Source: Fistularia commersonii
Taxonomy: Eukaryota; Chordata; Actinopteri; Syngnathiformes; Fistulariidae
NCBI GenBank assembly: GCA_037954325.1
Contig: JBBMNZ010000002.1
Span: forward strand, 12,819,679-12,883,678
Reading direction: 5' to 3'
DNA: 64,000 nt
The notes beneath the pieces were generated by a model that was not told the DNA's origin, made no database searches, and worked only from the letters and a program-made list of their open reading frames with translations. A program made the translations under genes and the position numbers. Shown here piece by piece: positions 22,341 through 56,643 of the stretch; the first letter of the stretch is position 1, and each line of letters starts with the position of its first letter.

Positions 22341-24170
22341 ATTAAATTCAATTTAGTTGTAATGCCCTCAGGAAAAATATTTCATTCTGGTTAAACAACA
22401 CTACTTAACCAGTCATAGCTTGAGAATTGAAAATGAAGCCTCTGGTTTTTGTAAAGTTGTGGGAGTTTAAGATAACTCACACAGTGTGCATCAATCTCAT
22501 TCGACTCACCTGCACCTGACCTAAATCCTTTTCGGAAGCTATTTACCACCTAGTGCTCAAAAATTCCACTTCAGTAATAACCAGGATTCCACACCTGGCG
22601 GGACACCCTCTATTTCAATCAACTGACCAGTCCTTTGTCCTATACCAGGTGTGAAACATGAACACAACTGCAGACAAGTCTGCAGGAAATTGATTCTCAA
22701 GGCTTCATCTAATAATAGAAAGTCCCCCTTCACAAAATAAACAAAAAATGCTTGTCAAGATACCTCTTCTCTTCTCTTCTTCAAGACACCATTTTTCATC
22801 TCAGCAGAACCAAATTATGTCCTTTAATTTTAGTAGGCTCTTCAGCCTAATTTTTCACATTTATAGATTTCAAAGTTCAGGATGACCTTTTTTTCCCTAC
22901 AGCCTTGGAATTTCAATCCAATAATCTACTCGTGTGACACTGCTCATTATGGATATCCATGAGGGTGAAAGAGGGCACAAGTTGCTCCTTTGAGAGCTTG
23001 ATGTTCTTGATGTTCTTGTGTTTTAAGGGAATGGTGCCCTCCAACTTTTCAGTCATCCCTCCTGCAACATTTGGTCAAACTTGTAAATTGTGACTTTTTC
23101 ACTCAGAACTCATCACAGTTCATTGTTTCAGTATCAGTTATTTCTGCTGGATTGAGATAATCTACAGGCAAACTCCCCCCTATGTACTTTGGAATTGTTG
23201 CAGTTTATGCTCCACAACAATCGCTTCCCTTTCCAACTTGAACCTATAGAATCCATATCAATTCCACGTTTAAGTGACTTATTTATCTTCTTCCAAACTG
23301 AGATAGCATTGAAGACCAATATGGAAAAAGCCCCACTTCATTTCTGGCTCACCAGCAGGAATGTTGAAATCTAGTCCGCTCATCAGTCGGTATTGAGCTG
23401 CAGGAACTCTGGTCCGTCGATCCATTTGTATTCAGACAGTAGACGGTCGAAAATTACACCCCTAGGTGGATTTTGTGCAAAGCACTATTTCTTGATTGTG
23501 TCACCATGCGGTCACCACTGAACTTTGGAGAATCTACACCCTCATACACACACTGTACTTTACGGAACAACATAGCTTATGCATTAACTATTACTGACAC
23601 TGGCTCCAGTATAAATGCCCCACAGGGAAGAAGACATACTGTGGCTGCTCGGATGAAGTTGCCCCCATAATCAAGCACTAGCTTTCGAAGCTTTTATTTT
23701 GGCATAGCTGTCTTTTTAATGCCACATTAGCTATATACCTAACATTCTGTGGTGGTTAATTTCACATTGCACGGAATGCTGCACAGGTAAATCTAGTTAA
23801 ACAGAAACTACATATTAGTGCGTTTCAAGGGCCCAAGTGGATTATTTCATCGATCAATCTAGGATGCATACATTTGACCAGCAGAGGGAGCTGTATAGCA
23901 ACAGTATACGCTTTCTTTACACTATATCATAATGGCTGTATACGAAATCTTTCTATGACGATTACACACATTTGTTACATGGAGGGAGGAGGGGGGGGGC
24001 TATACCTAGTCCAGATGAAATAGAGAGATATTGTTACTGCGAGTACAATAGTGATATTTATACTCCCTCAGGTGATATTTTAAATTGTAAGGTGAAAGTG
24101 TGTGGGGTTTCTGGCACCTTCCTGTCGGTGTGGTTTCCAAATAGACCGAGAGAAGAAAAAACTCTTTAAG
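22341..24170. other. intergenic sequence upstream of agpat4
   Basis: About 1.8 kb with no open frame of recognisable character. A G-run (23979-23999, ggaggagggggggggg) is the only notable composition feature. Confidence 0.5.
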
Positions 24171-24179
24171 ACGTCCGTC

Positions 24180-24371
24180 TTGGTCCCTCTTTTCCGCACC
24201 ATCAAGAGCGGGGGTGACATCATCATAGTTAGCATCAAACAGAATAAAAGAACTTTGAAAACGTATTTTAAAACGGCTTGGGTGGAATAAATGATGCCCT
24301 AAAACTATAAGTTAGCTGTTTTTGTTGTCGGAGAAGCTCGGATATAAGTGGTGTTCCGCTGAACCGACAAG
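24180..24371 (+). promoter_or_regulatory. possible agpat4 promoter / non-coding first exon
   Basis: The sequence here has more CpG than its surroundings and ends ccgacaag followed by a good donor (gtgagcg at 24372). The first coding exon of agpat4 begins after an acceptor (tattttcag, 25567) only four bases before the ATG. An upstream non-coding exon is therefore required, and this is the best candidate I see. Its 5' limit is a guess. Confidence 0.35.
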
Positions 24372-25571
24372 GTGAGCGAAGTGACTTGTGATTCGATCTT
24401 CAGCTAATAAACGATCTTTGAAGCTGTTTTCTGGTTCCGACGAGGAAGTGACCCTGTCATGCTGATCCATCACCGGGTCCAGGCGTGGTTTCTGGATGGG
24501 TGTGGTACATTCACGGGGAAATTCTTGACAGCAACTTCACACATGTTGACTCACACAATGACTTCCGACTAAAGTAAATGAGTGTAAGACATCCGTACGT
24601 TTTGGGTTTTTTTTTGTCTTTCCTTCTTTCCTTTTTTCCGAGACAGGGGGTGTGCAGGCAGGAATCTGGCAGGCAGTGCAACTAGATGTCACATGTTTCA
24701 ATTCAAGGTTTGTAGTCTTTCAATTGGTTGAGCAATAATGTGTACTTTTATTCATAAATGTCAAAACATATTTATTGTGACATAATGGCATAATTCAATG
24801 TACTTTGCCTCTTGTACCGTCATGTCAATCAGGCTTGCAATGCAAGTACACACTTCTAAATCAATCAATCACCTTTTTTGCAAAGCTCTTTAAAAAGCCA
24901 CAGCTAAATTTCTTCAGCCTTGTGCACTTACATGTGTCTTCCTCAGTTTTAATATGTTCTTTTATGTTCTCAATATTCTTGTCAATTTTAGTTGATATTT
25001 AGGTAAATTTAATGGTTTTGCCAAATGAATGACAGATCAGTGGTATTCTGATTGTGTTGTTTTCCAAAACACAGAGGTAGACCACGGTTGAGAATAATTC
25101 CGTATATTGTCAGTATTATTATTGTCCTACGTGTCTTTCTGTCGGCAAGGCACTCACGAACATTTCCTTGAACCAATGGAAACGGTGCCTGCGGCCTGGG
25201 CCGAGATGATGAGTTAAGAAATTAAGTTGTATTGTAAACATAGCTAAGCCCACAGGCCGGTTTCAACAACTAATACACAGTTTGGATTTTAAATTTCACC
25301 TGAAGCTCAGGCAAAGCATTTGTTTTGGCCAACGGGTCGTGTGTGCTGTCAGGAGCAAACTGTCCCAGACTGTTTATTTTCCCTCCAGCTGAAAGGCTCC
25401 ATTCAGTAGACGCTGACAGGACCCAGTCAAAGAACAGCTTTATGTCACATCAGGCCTCAAACAACTGAGGGCAATACTATGCTTGTTTAGTTAATCTGAA
25501 TGATAAAAGTATGTTAACTTAAGAAGGGCATGTGCGATAATGCCTTAAGGTGTGGACATATTTTCAGAACC

Positions 25572-28428
25572 ATGAGCTTCCTACAACTGCTGAAATCCCA
25601 CTTTCTGAGCCACCTGATCATCTGCTATGTGTTCCTGGTGAGCGGCCTCACAGTTAACCTGCTGCAGATCCTTACTTTACCTCTATGGCCGGTCAGCAAG
25701 CAACTCGCCCGCAGGGTCAACTGCAGGCTGGCCTACTGCATCAGCAGCCGTAAGTATTCAAGCTACACCGCTGCACAAATGATCTACTGTCAGTTAACTG
25801 GAGGCTTTTGTGCGCCCGGAAAGATCACGTGGGTGATAGTTCTCATGAACAGATCATGATTTAACTGAAAGCCCACACATGCAAATATCATCCTTCTTGT
25901 TTTATGTACCAAGAAAATGACATTGCTAAATATTTAACGGTATGTCCTAATCTGCAGAGTTAGTAGCTGCCCTAGAGTGGTGGTCGGGCACAGAGTGCAC
26001 ACTCTACACAGACCCAAAGAGTTATCCTCTTTATGGAAATGAAAATGCTATCGTAGTTCTCAACCACAATTTTGAGATAGACTTCCTGTGTGGCTGGACC
26101 TTCTGTGACAGATTTGGAGTTCTTGGGGTAAGGTAAAACTCAAAAAATCCACATGTGTATGTTCCTTGCATTTGGCTTAACTTCTTTAACATGTCAATGT
26201 TTTTTCCAGAGTTCGAAAGTGTTAGCCAAAAAGGAATTGGCTTATGTTCCTGTGATTGGTTGGATGTGGTATTTCTTAGAAATAGTTTTCTGCAAGAGGA
26301 AATGGGAGGATGACCGAAAAACAGTGGCTCAGAGCCTGCAGAACCTGCGGGATTACCCTGAAAACTTCTGGGTGGGTTTCAAAATCCAGAAAAGTTGGAG
26401 TGGCACCTTTAAGAGTGATGCATTAACAAATGTTTACATTTTATGGGACTAGTTCTTGCTTTACTGTGAAGGAACACGCTTTACCCTCAAGAAGCACCAG
26501 ATCAGCATGCAGGTGGCTGAGAGCAAAGGTCTGCCCAAACTGAAGTACCATCTTCTGCCCAGAACCAAAGGATTCTGGGTCACAGTCCAGAATCTCAGAG
26601 GCACTGGTAAATTATTCAGGCCACTAGAAACTGTCTCTTACTATGAGCTTGTTGTCTTGAAGGAAAGCCTGGGAAATGAATTTTATAAATGGAGTTTCAT
26701 CTGACTGACATTGCATTTTTAAAGAATTGCTAAAAAATTAAAATCAAAAATGTTTAGATCTTTAGCTCATTTTTGATATTTTTTCTTTATTTCTTTATAA
26801 GATTGAGCCATAAAATAACTAGAAATGCTTGGGAAGAATAATCATAGCAAATAGGAGTATACAGGGAATGCTTTTTTTTTCCATTTCTAGTTATTAAAGT
26901 TTAATCCAAAGCAGTCAATTAATTTTTGCTCATCAATTTTGAGTGTTAAGAAGTGGTATTAAACTGCTTTTTATTAGTCCTTGGACAATCACGTTGGTCC
27001 TGTATTGTGGGGATTTTTTTTTTTTTTTTTAAATGTCATATTTGAGAGGAAAAGCAACCATCTGATGAAGGTACATTTAAAATTCTGTGCTCACTGTCTA
27101 GTTGCAGCTGTGTATGATTCCACATTGAACTTCAGGAACAATGAAACACCAACCTTGCTTGGAATTCTAAATGGCAAGAAATATCATGCAGATTTATATG
27201 TGAGGTAGTGATAAATGTTGATGCAACATTTCATGTCCCATTATCTGCCCATCCAAAAAATTCTTTGTTTTTAAGCTTTCTGGCTTCATCTGTGGCTTCT
27301 GCCCTCTCGCCAACAGGAGGATCCCACTAGACTTGATCCCAGAAGAAGAGGCAGAATGTGCCACTTGGCTCCACAAACTCTACCAGGAAAAGGTCTCTTT
27401 TGTTTAGTCTATTGAATGTTCATATGGGTGTTCTGTGAGAAAACAAAGTTCTCACTCAAAATTTATCGGGTATATATAGTATAATCCATTAGATCCTGGA
27501 AATGTAAGTAGAGACACTGCCTTTTCTGCAAGCAATCTTCTTTTTCTTTTTCTCCTTTTGGCCTTTCCCCCCTAATTGAGTCCCACCCCCACCCTGTACT
27601 CCTGTCACCCCTACAGCAAGCCTCATTACTGTCTCACAGCTAGCATACATGTCCTGCACCAGTCTAACATACTTCTCTGACACTCCAGATTTCCTACAAT
27701 ACCAGAGTTCCTATCTTCGTACCCTATCATATGTTTTTTCTAGGTCTACAAAAACACAATCCAGCTCCCTCTTGCCTTCTCTGTAGTACTCTATTACCTT
27801 TGTCAAAGCAAATGTTGTATATATAGCACTCTTTCAAGGCATGAAGCCGCACTGCTGTTCACAAATGCTGACTTATGCTATCAGCGTAGTTTGCGCTACT
27901 CTTTCCCATAACTTCATTGTATGGCTCATCAACTTTATCCCACTATAGTTGCTGAATTCTGCACACACCCCTTATTCTTAAAAATAGGCAACATTGCACT
28001 TCTTCTCCATTCTTCAGGCATCTTCTCACTTCTCTTTGCCTTTGCTACCGCTATGTTTATCTTATGCTGTATATCCCTGTAATCTTGTCTTTTCTCTTCA
28101 GTCCCCTCAGTGTCCCACATTTTTTTTTGCTAACCGCTTACTCCACATATACTCCTGCAGTTCCTCATTCCACCACCAAGTCTCCCTATCTTTTTTCCAT
28201 CCAGATGATACACCAAGTACTCTCTTACCTGTCTCCCTGATAACATTACATTACATTACATTGCATTTGGCAGACGCTTTTATCCAAAGCGACTTACAAA
28301 AGAGGACATAGGGACTGCAAATACACTTGCAAATACACGATGCACAAGAAATATACAGAACAGTGAGCTTGGGTTAGTGAGTTTTTTTTTTGTTTTTGTT
28401 TTTTTTTTTTTGACAAAGACATACACAA

Positions 28429-28478
<50 letters not shown>

Positions 28479-30680
28479 TAGCCTAACTTGCTGCCTAACC
28501 TGATCTGGGGCATCAGCGCAGTAAAAAGTCCTGAAAGAGAACAGTTTTTACCTGTTTCTTGAAGGTTGAGATAGATGATGCTAGTCTTGTTGCTTCTGGA
28601 AGTTTGTTCCACCACTGAGGTAGGAGAACTGAGAACAATTTTGCCTGAGATCGCTTAGAGCGAGCAGGTAACATGATAACATTAGCTGTCAGAGCCCAGT
28701 CACCCGGAAGCTGTCCCTGACCAACCAGAGCCTTTCTCAATTTCTCCCTGAAAACCATACTCATACTCCAGCTCTTATAAGTTACCCTATGTGCTTGTCT
28801 TTCGTGGAAAAAAGTGTTCACTACAGCCATTTCCATCCTTTCAGCAAAGTCTACCACCATCTGCCCCTCTGTGTTCCTATATTGTATAACAAATCTGCCC
28901 ATCACTTCTTCATCCCCTCTACTGCCTGCACCAACATGTCCTTTGAAGTCTATACCAATAACCACTCTCAACTATGGAGATAATCTGCATCACTTCATCT
29001 AACTCATTCCAGAACTTCTCTAACTCACATCTCCCCTGCGGGGCATAGCCACAAACAACATTGAGCAATACACCTATTTTTCCAGTTTCAGACTCATAAG
29101 TCTATCTGACATTCTTTACACCTCCAGATTATTCCTAAAAAACTCCTGCTTTAAGATAACTCCTACTTCATTTCTCTTCCTGTCAGTACCATGACAGTAC
29201 AACTTAACGCCTGCTTCTAAGCTTCTAGCCTTACTACCTTTCCACCTGGTCTCCTGGACACACATTATATCCACCTTCCTTCTCTGCATCATGTCAACCA
29301 ACACTCTACAATTTCCTGTCATAGTCCCAATTGTCAAAGTCCCTACTCTCAGTTTCTGACCTTTGCCTTTCCTCTTCTCTCTGTGCGTCCAAACTCCTCT
29401 CCTTCTTTGACCGACAGTTCCCCTATTTCCACTGATACCCTGTAGGTCATTAGTACCATTGGTTAACCTGGGCCTCGACCAATACAGTATGAGATTATTA
29501 GGTTTGATTCACATGTTTGGTTTTGGCGAAAGTTTTACACCGGATGCCCTTCCTGGCATAACCCTCTGCATTTATCCGGGCTCAGGACCGGCTCAGGGAG
29601 ACACTGGCCCTTGCCACCCTAAGGCTGCATTCCTTTTCTATGATTGATGTTAGACCGTTTAATATGGTAAAATATATATTACAATGTCATGATAACCCAT
29701 TTTCAGTATATTGATACTTCACAATATCTGGTTAGGAGTTGGAAATATTAAGCCAATAACACAGCAAAAGTGGGGTTAATTAATTGTTTCCACCATCATA
29801 TTTTTGCATCAATTTTAAATTCAACCTCTGTCCCTGTAATCAAGGTTTTATAGCTGAAGGACTTCACTGATGTCTGACTTGTTTTACAGGATAGTTTTCA
29901 GGAGTTCTACATGCAGAATGGGTGTTACCCTAGCCCTATAGCAAGCCCTCAACGCCGCCCCTGGTCCTTGATCAACTGGCTGTTCTGGTGCTGCCTGTTC
30001 CTCTACCCAATGGTCCTGATGGTTGCACAGCTCATCAGCTCCGGATCAGTGCTTACGCTCTCAATTTCCATTGCCCTCTGCTTTGCAGGTTGGTTTCACT
30101 CACATGTCCTTGGTGATACAAACCCTGCAATGGAATCCTCTCCCTCAATTTAACCAGCTTCTCTTTGTCCCGTAAAGCATCAGATATGACCATTTTGAAT
30201 GTAAGTCTCCTTCTTGATCAAACCCATTTTATTTTCTCACAAACAATATTAAACATTTATCCAACGGAACAGATTCACTGAGACCGTTATTGCAGTGAGG
30301 ATTTTTAACAGCAAAAGGAGATCATTTGATGATGAACATATCGGAATTTAAACTTCACAACCCCCCCCCCCCAGGAAAAGACTGATTCTATCTGCTAGAG
30401 GAAATGTTCAGCTCTTGTATGATTTCACCATATGAACAAAAGTCAACATTGTCATACTTATTTATAGGGAACTTGAAGTCTTAAACACGTTAATTTAATT
30501 TAATTTAGAAATAATCACATTTTGCACATCCTGTAAAAAATGTCTCACTTTCTTAACCCTTGCCTCAATCTAAATGCTAATCCCTCAGCATCAGTGGGAG
30601 TTCGCTGGATGATCGGCCAGACGGAGATCAACAGAGGCTCCAACTATGGGGTAAAAGAGTTTCCTCAAAGCAGCAACTGA
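25572..30680 (+). CDS. agpat4: 1-acylglycerol-3-phosphate acyltransferase 4 (LPAAT delta), complete
   Basis: Transfers an acyl chain to lysophosphatidic acid to make phosphatidic acid, in intracellular membranes. Coding exons are 25572-25749, 25958-26127, 26210-26371, 26453-26606, 27102-27204, 27317-27392, 29890-30088 and 30589-30680. Together they make 1134 nt, or 377 residues plus stop, against 378 in human. Motif I (NHNFEID, the catalytic HX4D) is in exon 2. Exon 3 carries VLAKKELAYVPVIGWMWY. Motif III (EGTRF) and PRTKGF are in exon 4. N-terminal (LIICYVFLVSGLTVNLLQI) and C-terminal hydrophobic segments suit a multi-pass membrane enzyme. The start ATG follows a splice acceptor and matches the family N-terminus. 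The sequence fits AGPAT4 better than AGPAT3 or 5. Exon 6 uses an unusual gtctct donor before a 2.5 kb intron that contains a LINE. Confidence 0.95.
28245..28741 (-). mobile_element. LINE 3' end nested in the RTE copy, with target-site duplication
   Basis: A minus-strand insert ending (at its low coordinate) in repeats of acatt, that is (ATGTA)n on the sense strand, after the conserved tail with gcatttggcagacgctttta. Upstream it encodes a LINE C-terminus of the kind LLPQWWNKLPEATRLASSIS-TFKKQVKTVLFQDFL. Near-identical flanks tctccctgataac (28232-28244) and tctccctgaaaac (28742-28754) look like a 13-base target-site duplication with one mismatch. The clade is probably L2/CR1-like, which is inference. 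It contains a (CA)n tract. Confidence 0.7.
28433..28474 (+). repeat. (CA)n microsatellite
   Basis: CA dinucleotides inside the nested LINE 3' end. They explain the poly Cys-Val open frames on the minus strand. Confidence 0.95.
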
Positions 30681-32050
30681 CGTGTCTAGACATGCTTCTT
30701 CACATAGCCGCAAATCTGCTTCAACAAGTACCAACCTGCTTGAAGCAAAATTATATTTGGGTACATCTCTCACCTGAACATTTCTCCAGAAGGTCAAAAT
30801 GAGGATTGTTAAATTCTGCCGGGCAGGTCTTAGTCATCTTAGTTTTGGCAGTTGAAATCATTTTTTTCCTAAGTAAGGAATCTGAATCGGAAACAACTTC
30901 TGATAGATCAGATTTTCACCCAAATGCAGAATGGATCAGCCTCAAAAATTTTGGTTTAATTCAATAATTACATTATCAGCATCAGAGATGTGTAAGCAGA
31001 TTAGACTTCAGGTCTTGATTCTTAGTCCAACTTGATCCATTCTTTTTTTTTTTGAATACCTGCTTGAAGTACATGTGAGACTACCCAACATCTGCATCTA
31101 ACATTGCTTTGCACTTGAATCAAAATGTATGCATATACAAGATTTTGGCTACTGACACAGATGGTGGAAGTTTGTAACCCAATAGTTGATATAAAACAAT
31201 GATGCAGGCAAGAGAAGAAAAATGATACTAGTTGTTTTCATTTATTTTCCAAAGTATCTTCAGAGGCTTCCTCCTCAGTTGGAAATGATAACTAACATGC
31301 AGAATAACTGCATCATCTATGAATGAGAGAATACAATAACATACCTGATCTGTCCTTATAAACAACATGCAATCCTGAAGAATGAAAGTTCCTATCTGAT
31401 AACTTTTCCCATGAACTTGGGATCAGGGCCTGAAATGTTGCCAAATATAGAAGTCTGTGCACTTTCATCTTTGTAGGTTGAGGAAATATATCAGCCCTGA
31501 TTGAGGGAGCGGCTTTAGAGAGTGTGATTTAATTCAAAGCAGTTCAACAGTTTAACTGTACCACCTTTTTTTATATTTTTGATTTAATATTTTTCAAATG
31601 CTGCAACTTGAAAAATGATTGGTTTATAGTAAGTTTGCCAAAAAATGCAGTATATGTTGGTAAATAAATAATGGAAACACGCATTCATGTATGTTTTGTT
31701 CATTTAGACTGTTAAGCAACAAATTACCATGAAAAGAAAACTCTTGTATCTGATAGGACTCTTGTAATTCTAAGCCTCTTAAAGGGCTGGTGCAGTTTTA
31801 ATTTAAAGGTATACTTTTGATAGTATTGTTTCTTTTAAACATAAAAATGTAAGTGACCTACAAAGCACATTTGAGGGGTTCTCTTTTCATGCTTAATTTC
31901 AAAGTGTTTTTGTGTTGATGATTTTGCTTGCTTGCTGCATTTGCTTTTCCTGTTGGTCTGTTTATTTCATGCCATGCTTTTCTACCTTTGTGGGTCATTT
32001 TAAGTTAATTTCAAATATCGTCTGGTCAATAAATCCTTTTGTTTTTTTCT
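30681..32050 (+). other. agpat4: agpat4 3' untranslated region (inferred)
   Basis: No further coding similarity follows the stop at 30678-30680. An AATAAA at 32028-32033 is the most plausible poly(A) signal before the convergent map3k4 3' end. Earlier aataaa-like strings near 31660 are possible. The extent is inference. Confidence 0.4.
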
Positions 32051-32677
32051 CCTTTGAAAGCTTTATTATTCGTACTTACTGTCTGCTACCGAATCCATGG
32101 GCAGAAACTACACACAGCATAGAATATGGAATGAAAACAAATACAGGATTCCATTTGCCAATACCTTCACAGGACTCAAGATTTTGATAGTTGGGAGTGG
32201 TGTTCGACGAGGTGGTCTTTTTTGTTTCTACGTCACTAGCAGGGGGATGGCGTAGAAAAGGTGAAATTAGTAGAATATGGAAAAGTAAGGTAAGCTATGG
32301 AGGACTGATCCTCAAAGATGACACTACATTAGTAAGGAAAGTATATAGGTAATAGGCATGTCGACAGTCTAGGTGTATCACAAATTGTTGATGCTGACCA
32401 GACCCAGAACTTTCACTCCTCTCTGAATGAAGAGTATAATTTAAAAAGTTTTAGACAACTTATTATTTAAAATGATACTCATACTTAAATACCGTACATT
32501 CTCATGTACAACTGAGCCTGAAAGTAGGAAAACTGAAGAGCATCTCATGTCAAGTAACTACACAAAGTCAGGACAAGGATCCAACAGTAATCTGTGAGCC
32601 CCTCTTGGATATCAATGTAGAACATACATATGTGAAAGATGTACACATACTTGTTAGTTTGTTCTCTTCAAGATTGG

Positions 32678-33482
32678 TTTATTAATATGTTTTTACATAG
32701 CAAACACTGTAAGAGCAGCAGAGGACCAGAAGGTTGTTTTTTTTATGTCAGTGTGTTTGTTGTGTTGATGTGTGTTCAGCAGCAAGAAAGGAAACCGGGT
32801 CCTGGTTCTCCTGTTAGTTGGCTATGCTCCGGTCACATGAACAGCTTTCCAATAGCTTTGTACATTGCTCGAACTTGACATGAAGTCCTCATCAAAAGGT
32901 AAAATGAAAAGAAAAATGTTCAAAAAATCCTTCTATGAGACCATTCTTGCCAAATGACAAGTGATGAATTTATGTAAATAGTTGGATGGTTTTCATGTCA
33001 TAAAATCAGCTTCTCCTTCCATTCATTGAGACTTAATACAATTTCAGTCTCAAAGCTGACTGAAGAGTTCCTCCCTCCTCTACTCAACTGCCCCCACGGG
33101 TAAACAGTTTAAAAGTGCCATATACATACCCCCCACCCAGTACCCTCCCATTTGTTTAAAAAAAAAAGTATTCCTCAATGCCTTTCAGATGTCTCTTCAT
33201 CAATAAACAACATGTGGCAATAATTACTTTAACTTTACAATATTGTTTACACAAGAATTAAAGCAAATCCTATTTAACATTATTTACAGCTTCCACACCA
33301 GTCCATGTGACCCATTGCTCCAGTAGGTCCAGTTGTTCTCTGAAATGGTATTGTATTAGTTCCTCAGTTTAGCTCCATGTGCCTTCAGCTGAAACTTCAA
33401 TGTCTCCAACTCCACAATACTTTATTCTTTTGCCAACAGCATGTACAGTAGTGCTTTTAATTTGTAAACGTAAAGATTCTCC
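32678..33482 (-). other. map3k4: map3k4 3' untranslated region (inferred)
   Basis: Downstream of the stop on the minus strand. AATAAA on this strand occurs at 33426-33421, only 57 bases after the stop, and at 32683-32678; the second is the more likely end. No coding similarity is seen. It converges with the agpat4 3' UTR across a gap of about 0.6 kb. Confidence 0.4.
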
Positions 33483-55475
<21,993 letters not shown>

Positions 55476-55479
55476 AGTG

Positions 55480-55740
55480 GGGCAGTGGCTTCTTATTCCC
55501 GATCATGCATGAACTAAACCATGTCTTAGCAGTATCGTGCAGACTTTGCACCGTTGAAATGTTGCAACAAAGGTGGATATAAATCTATTTAAAACACTTT
55601 CAATCCGCCGGCACAGTCGACTCTCACTTGTGCATATGCCGTCGCCATCTTTCCAACGCTCATTGAGGAGGAGCGCCACAGTAGGCGATTGCATTATTAC
55701 GGCAACTCGGATAGGCCATTTGCGATGATAGCTTGGTCGG
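55480..55740 (-). promoter_or_regulatory. map3k4: map3k4 5' UTR / promoter with upstream ORFs and YY1-like motif
   Basis: On the minus strand, aaagatggcgacggc (around 55650) matches the YY1 / TISU-type consensus (AAnATGGCGnC) that sits at the start site of TATA-less promoters. Its ATG opens a 19-codon frame ending at 55589. Further ATGs before the main start open atg-gtt-tag, atg-cat-gat-cgg-gaa-taa and a 17-codon frame (MIGNKKPLPHYGASGP) that overlaps the map3k4 ATG in another frame. Whether transcription starts above or below the YY1-like site is not known from sequence. Confidence 0.5.
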
Positions 55741-56567
55741 GCGACAAATTATCAATCTATTATGTGATTGCTTCAAATGAAGGATAAACAGAATTTGCGT
55801 GGAAATAATGAATAATTAATGCATCTATTCTTCACCTGATTACCTGAAACGAGTTCTATATATTTATACTTTTACAATTGACGGACATCTTAAATCTTTT
55901 AAACTTTTTCCTTTCAGCTTTCAGTGCAAATCATCTACCCTTATTTTCTGTATCCTCCTCTCTTACACCAACTAACTTTGTGCCTTCTTTCACTTCATCC
56001 TTAAATCTCATCTTTGGTCTTCCTCTGGGCCTCCTGCTGTGCATTCCAACCTCACGTTCCATTTTGGTCCCTCTGATTCACACGTGTTTTCTGTCTTATT
56101 TTCGTCAACCTTCATTTCTGTTCTTTCCAGGGTTTATATATATTGGTTTGTACAATTATTAACATCTCTTTCACATCTTGATGGATTCTATTCTGTCTTT
56201 TGTTGATACAGTATGACAAAGTTATACCATCCTATATATGGAGATAAGAGGATATATCCATATATAAACTCAATAAGGTGAAACAAAAACACATGTCCAT
56301 AAAGTTCCTCATTGTTTTTCTCTAAAAGACACTTTGATAAAGAATACAACCTCAGTCAGTAGAAAATGACTCTTTTCTTTATCCTCTCAAACCTGCTTGC
56401 ACACATTTTTTCACCTCTTTTCTACACTCACTGTAACTCTGGACTGTTGACCCGAAGTACTTAAAATACTCCACCTTCTTTAGCTCTTCTCCAACTGACT
56501 ACAGTGAAATGACTGAAGTCTAGTCGAAATCTTATTGTCAGGGCAACTGGACTTGGATTTTTTCACT

Positions 56568-56643
56568 TGAAGACGTTTAACCCCTCATCCGAGATGCTTC
56601 TTCAGTTCTAATCACCTGTGGGGGGGTTCCGAATATAACTGTT
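56568..56643 (+). repeat. second fragment of the dispersed repeat seen at 895-985
   Basis: gaagacgtttaacccctcat and gagatgcttcttcagttcta, then gttccgaatataact, align with the thbs2 intron fragment. It interrupts the RTE copy where the palm domain should be. Confidence 0.5.

Larger units (their letters stand above)
27500..29640 (-). mobile_element. decayed RTE-type LINE in agpat4 intron
   Basis: Minus-strand fragments read as an RTE-clade non-LTR retrotransposon. An endonuclease segment (VDIMCVQETRWKG, 29116-29337; GDEEVMGRFVIQYRN and AVVNTFFHERQAHRVTY near 28.8-28.97 kb) precedes a reverse-transcriptase segment (MPEEWRRSAMLPIFKNKG, 27935-28030; YVRLVQDMYASCETV, 27.6 kb). The 5' end is the non-coding stretch around acaccggatgcccttcctgg (29540-29560), as in intact elements. 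It is broken by frameshifts and lacks the 3' part (palm onward). A younger element interrupts it at 28245-28741. Confidence 0.82.

Noticed and set aside
28513..28971. 152-residue minus-strand open frame
   Set aside because: A fusion of RTE endonuclease text with a nested LINE C-terminus, with a target-site duplication at the joint; not a host gene.
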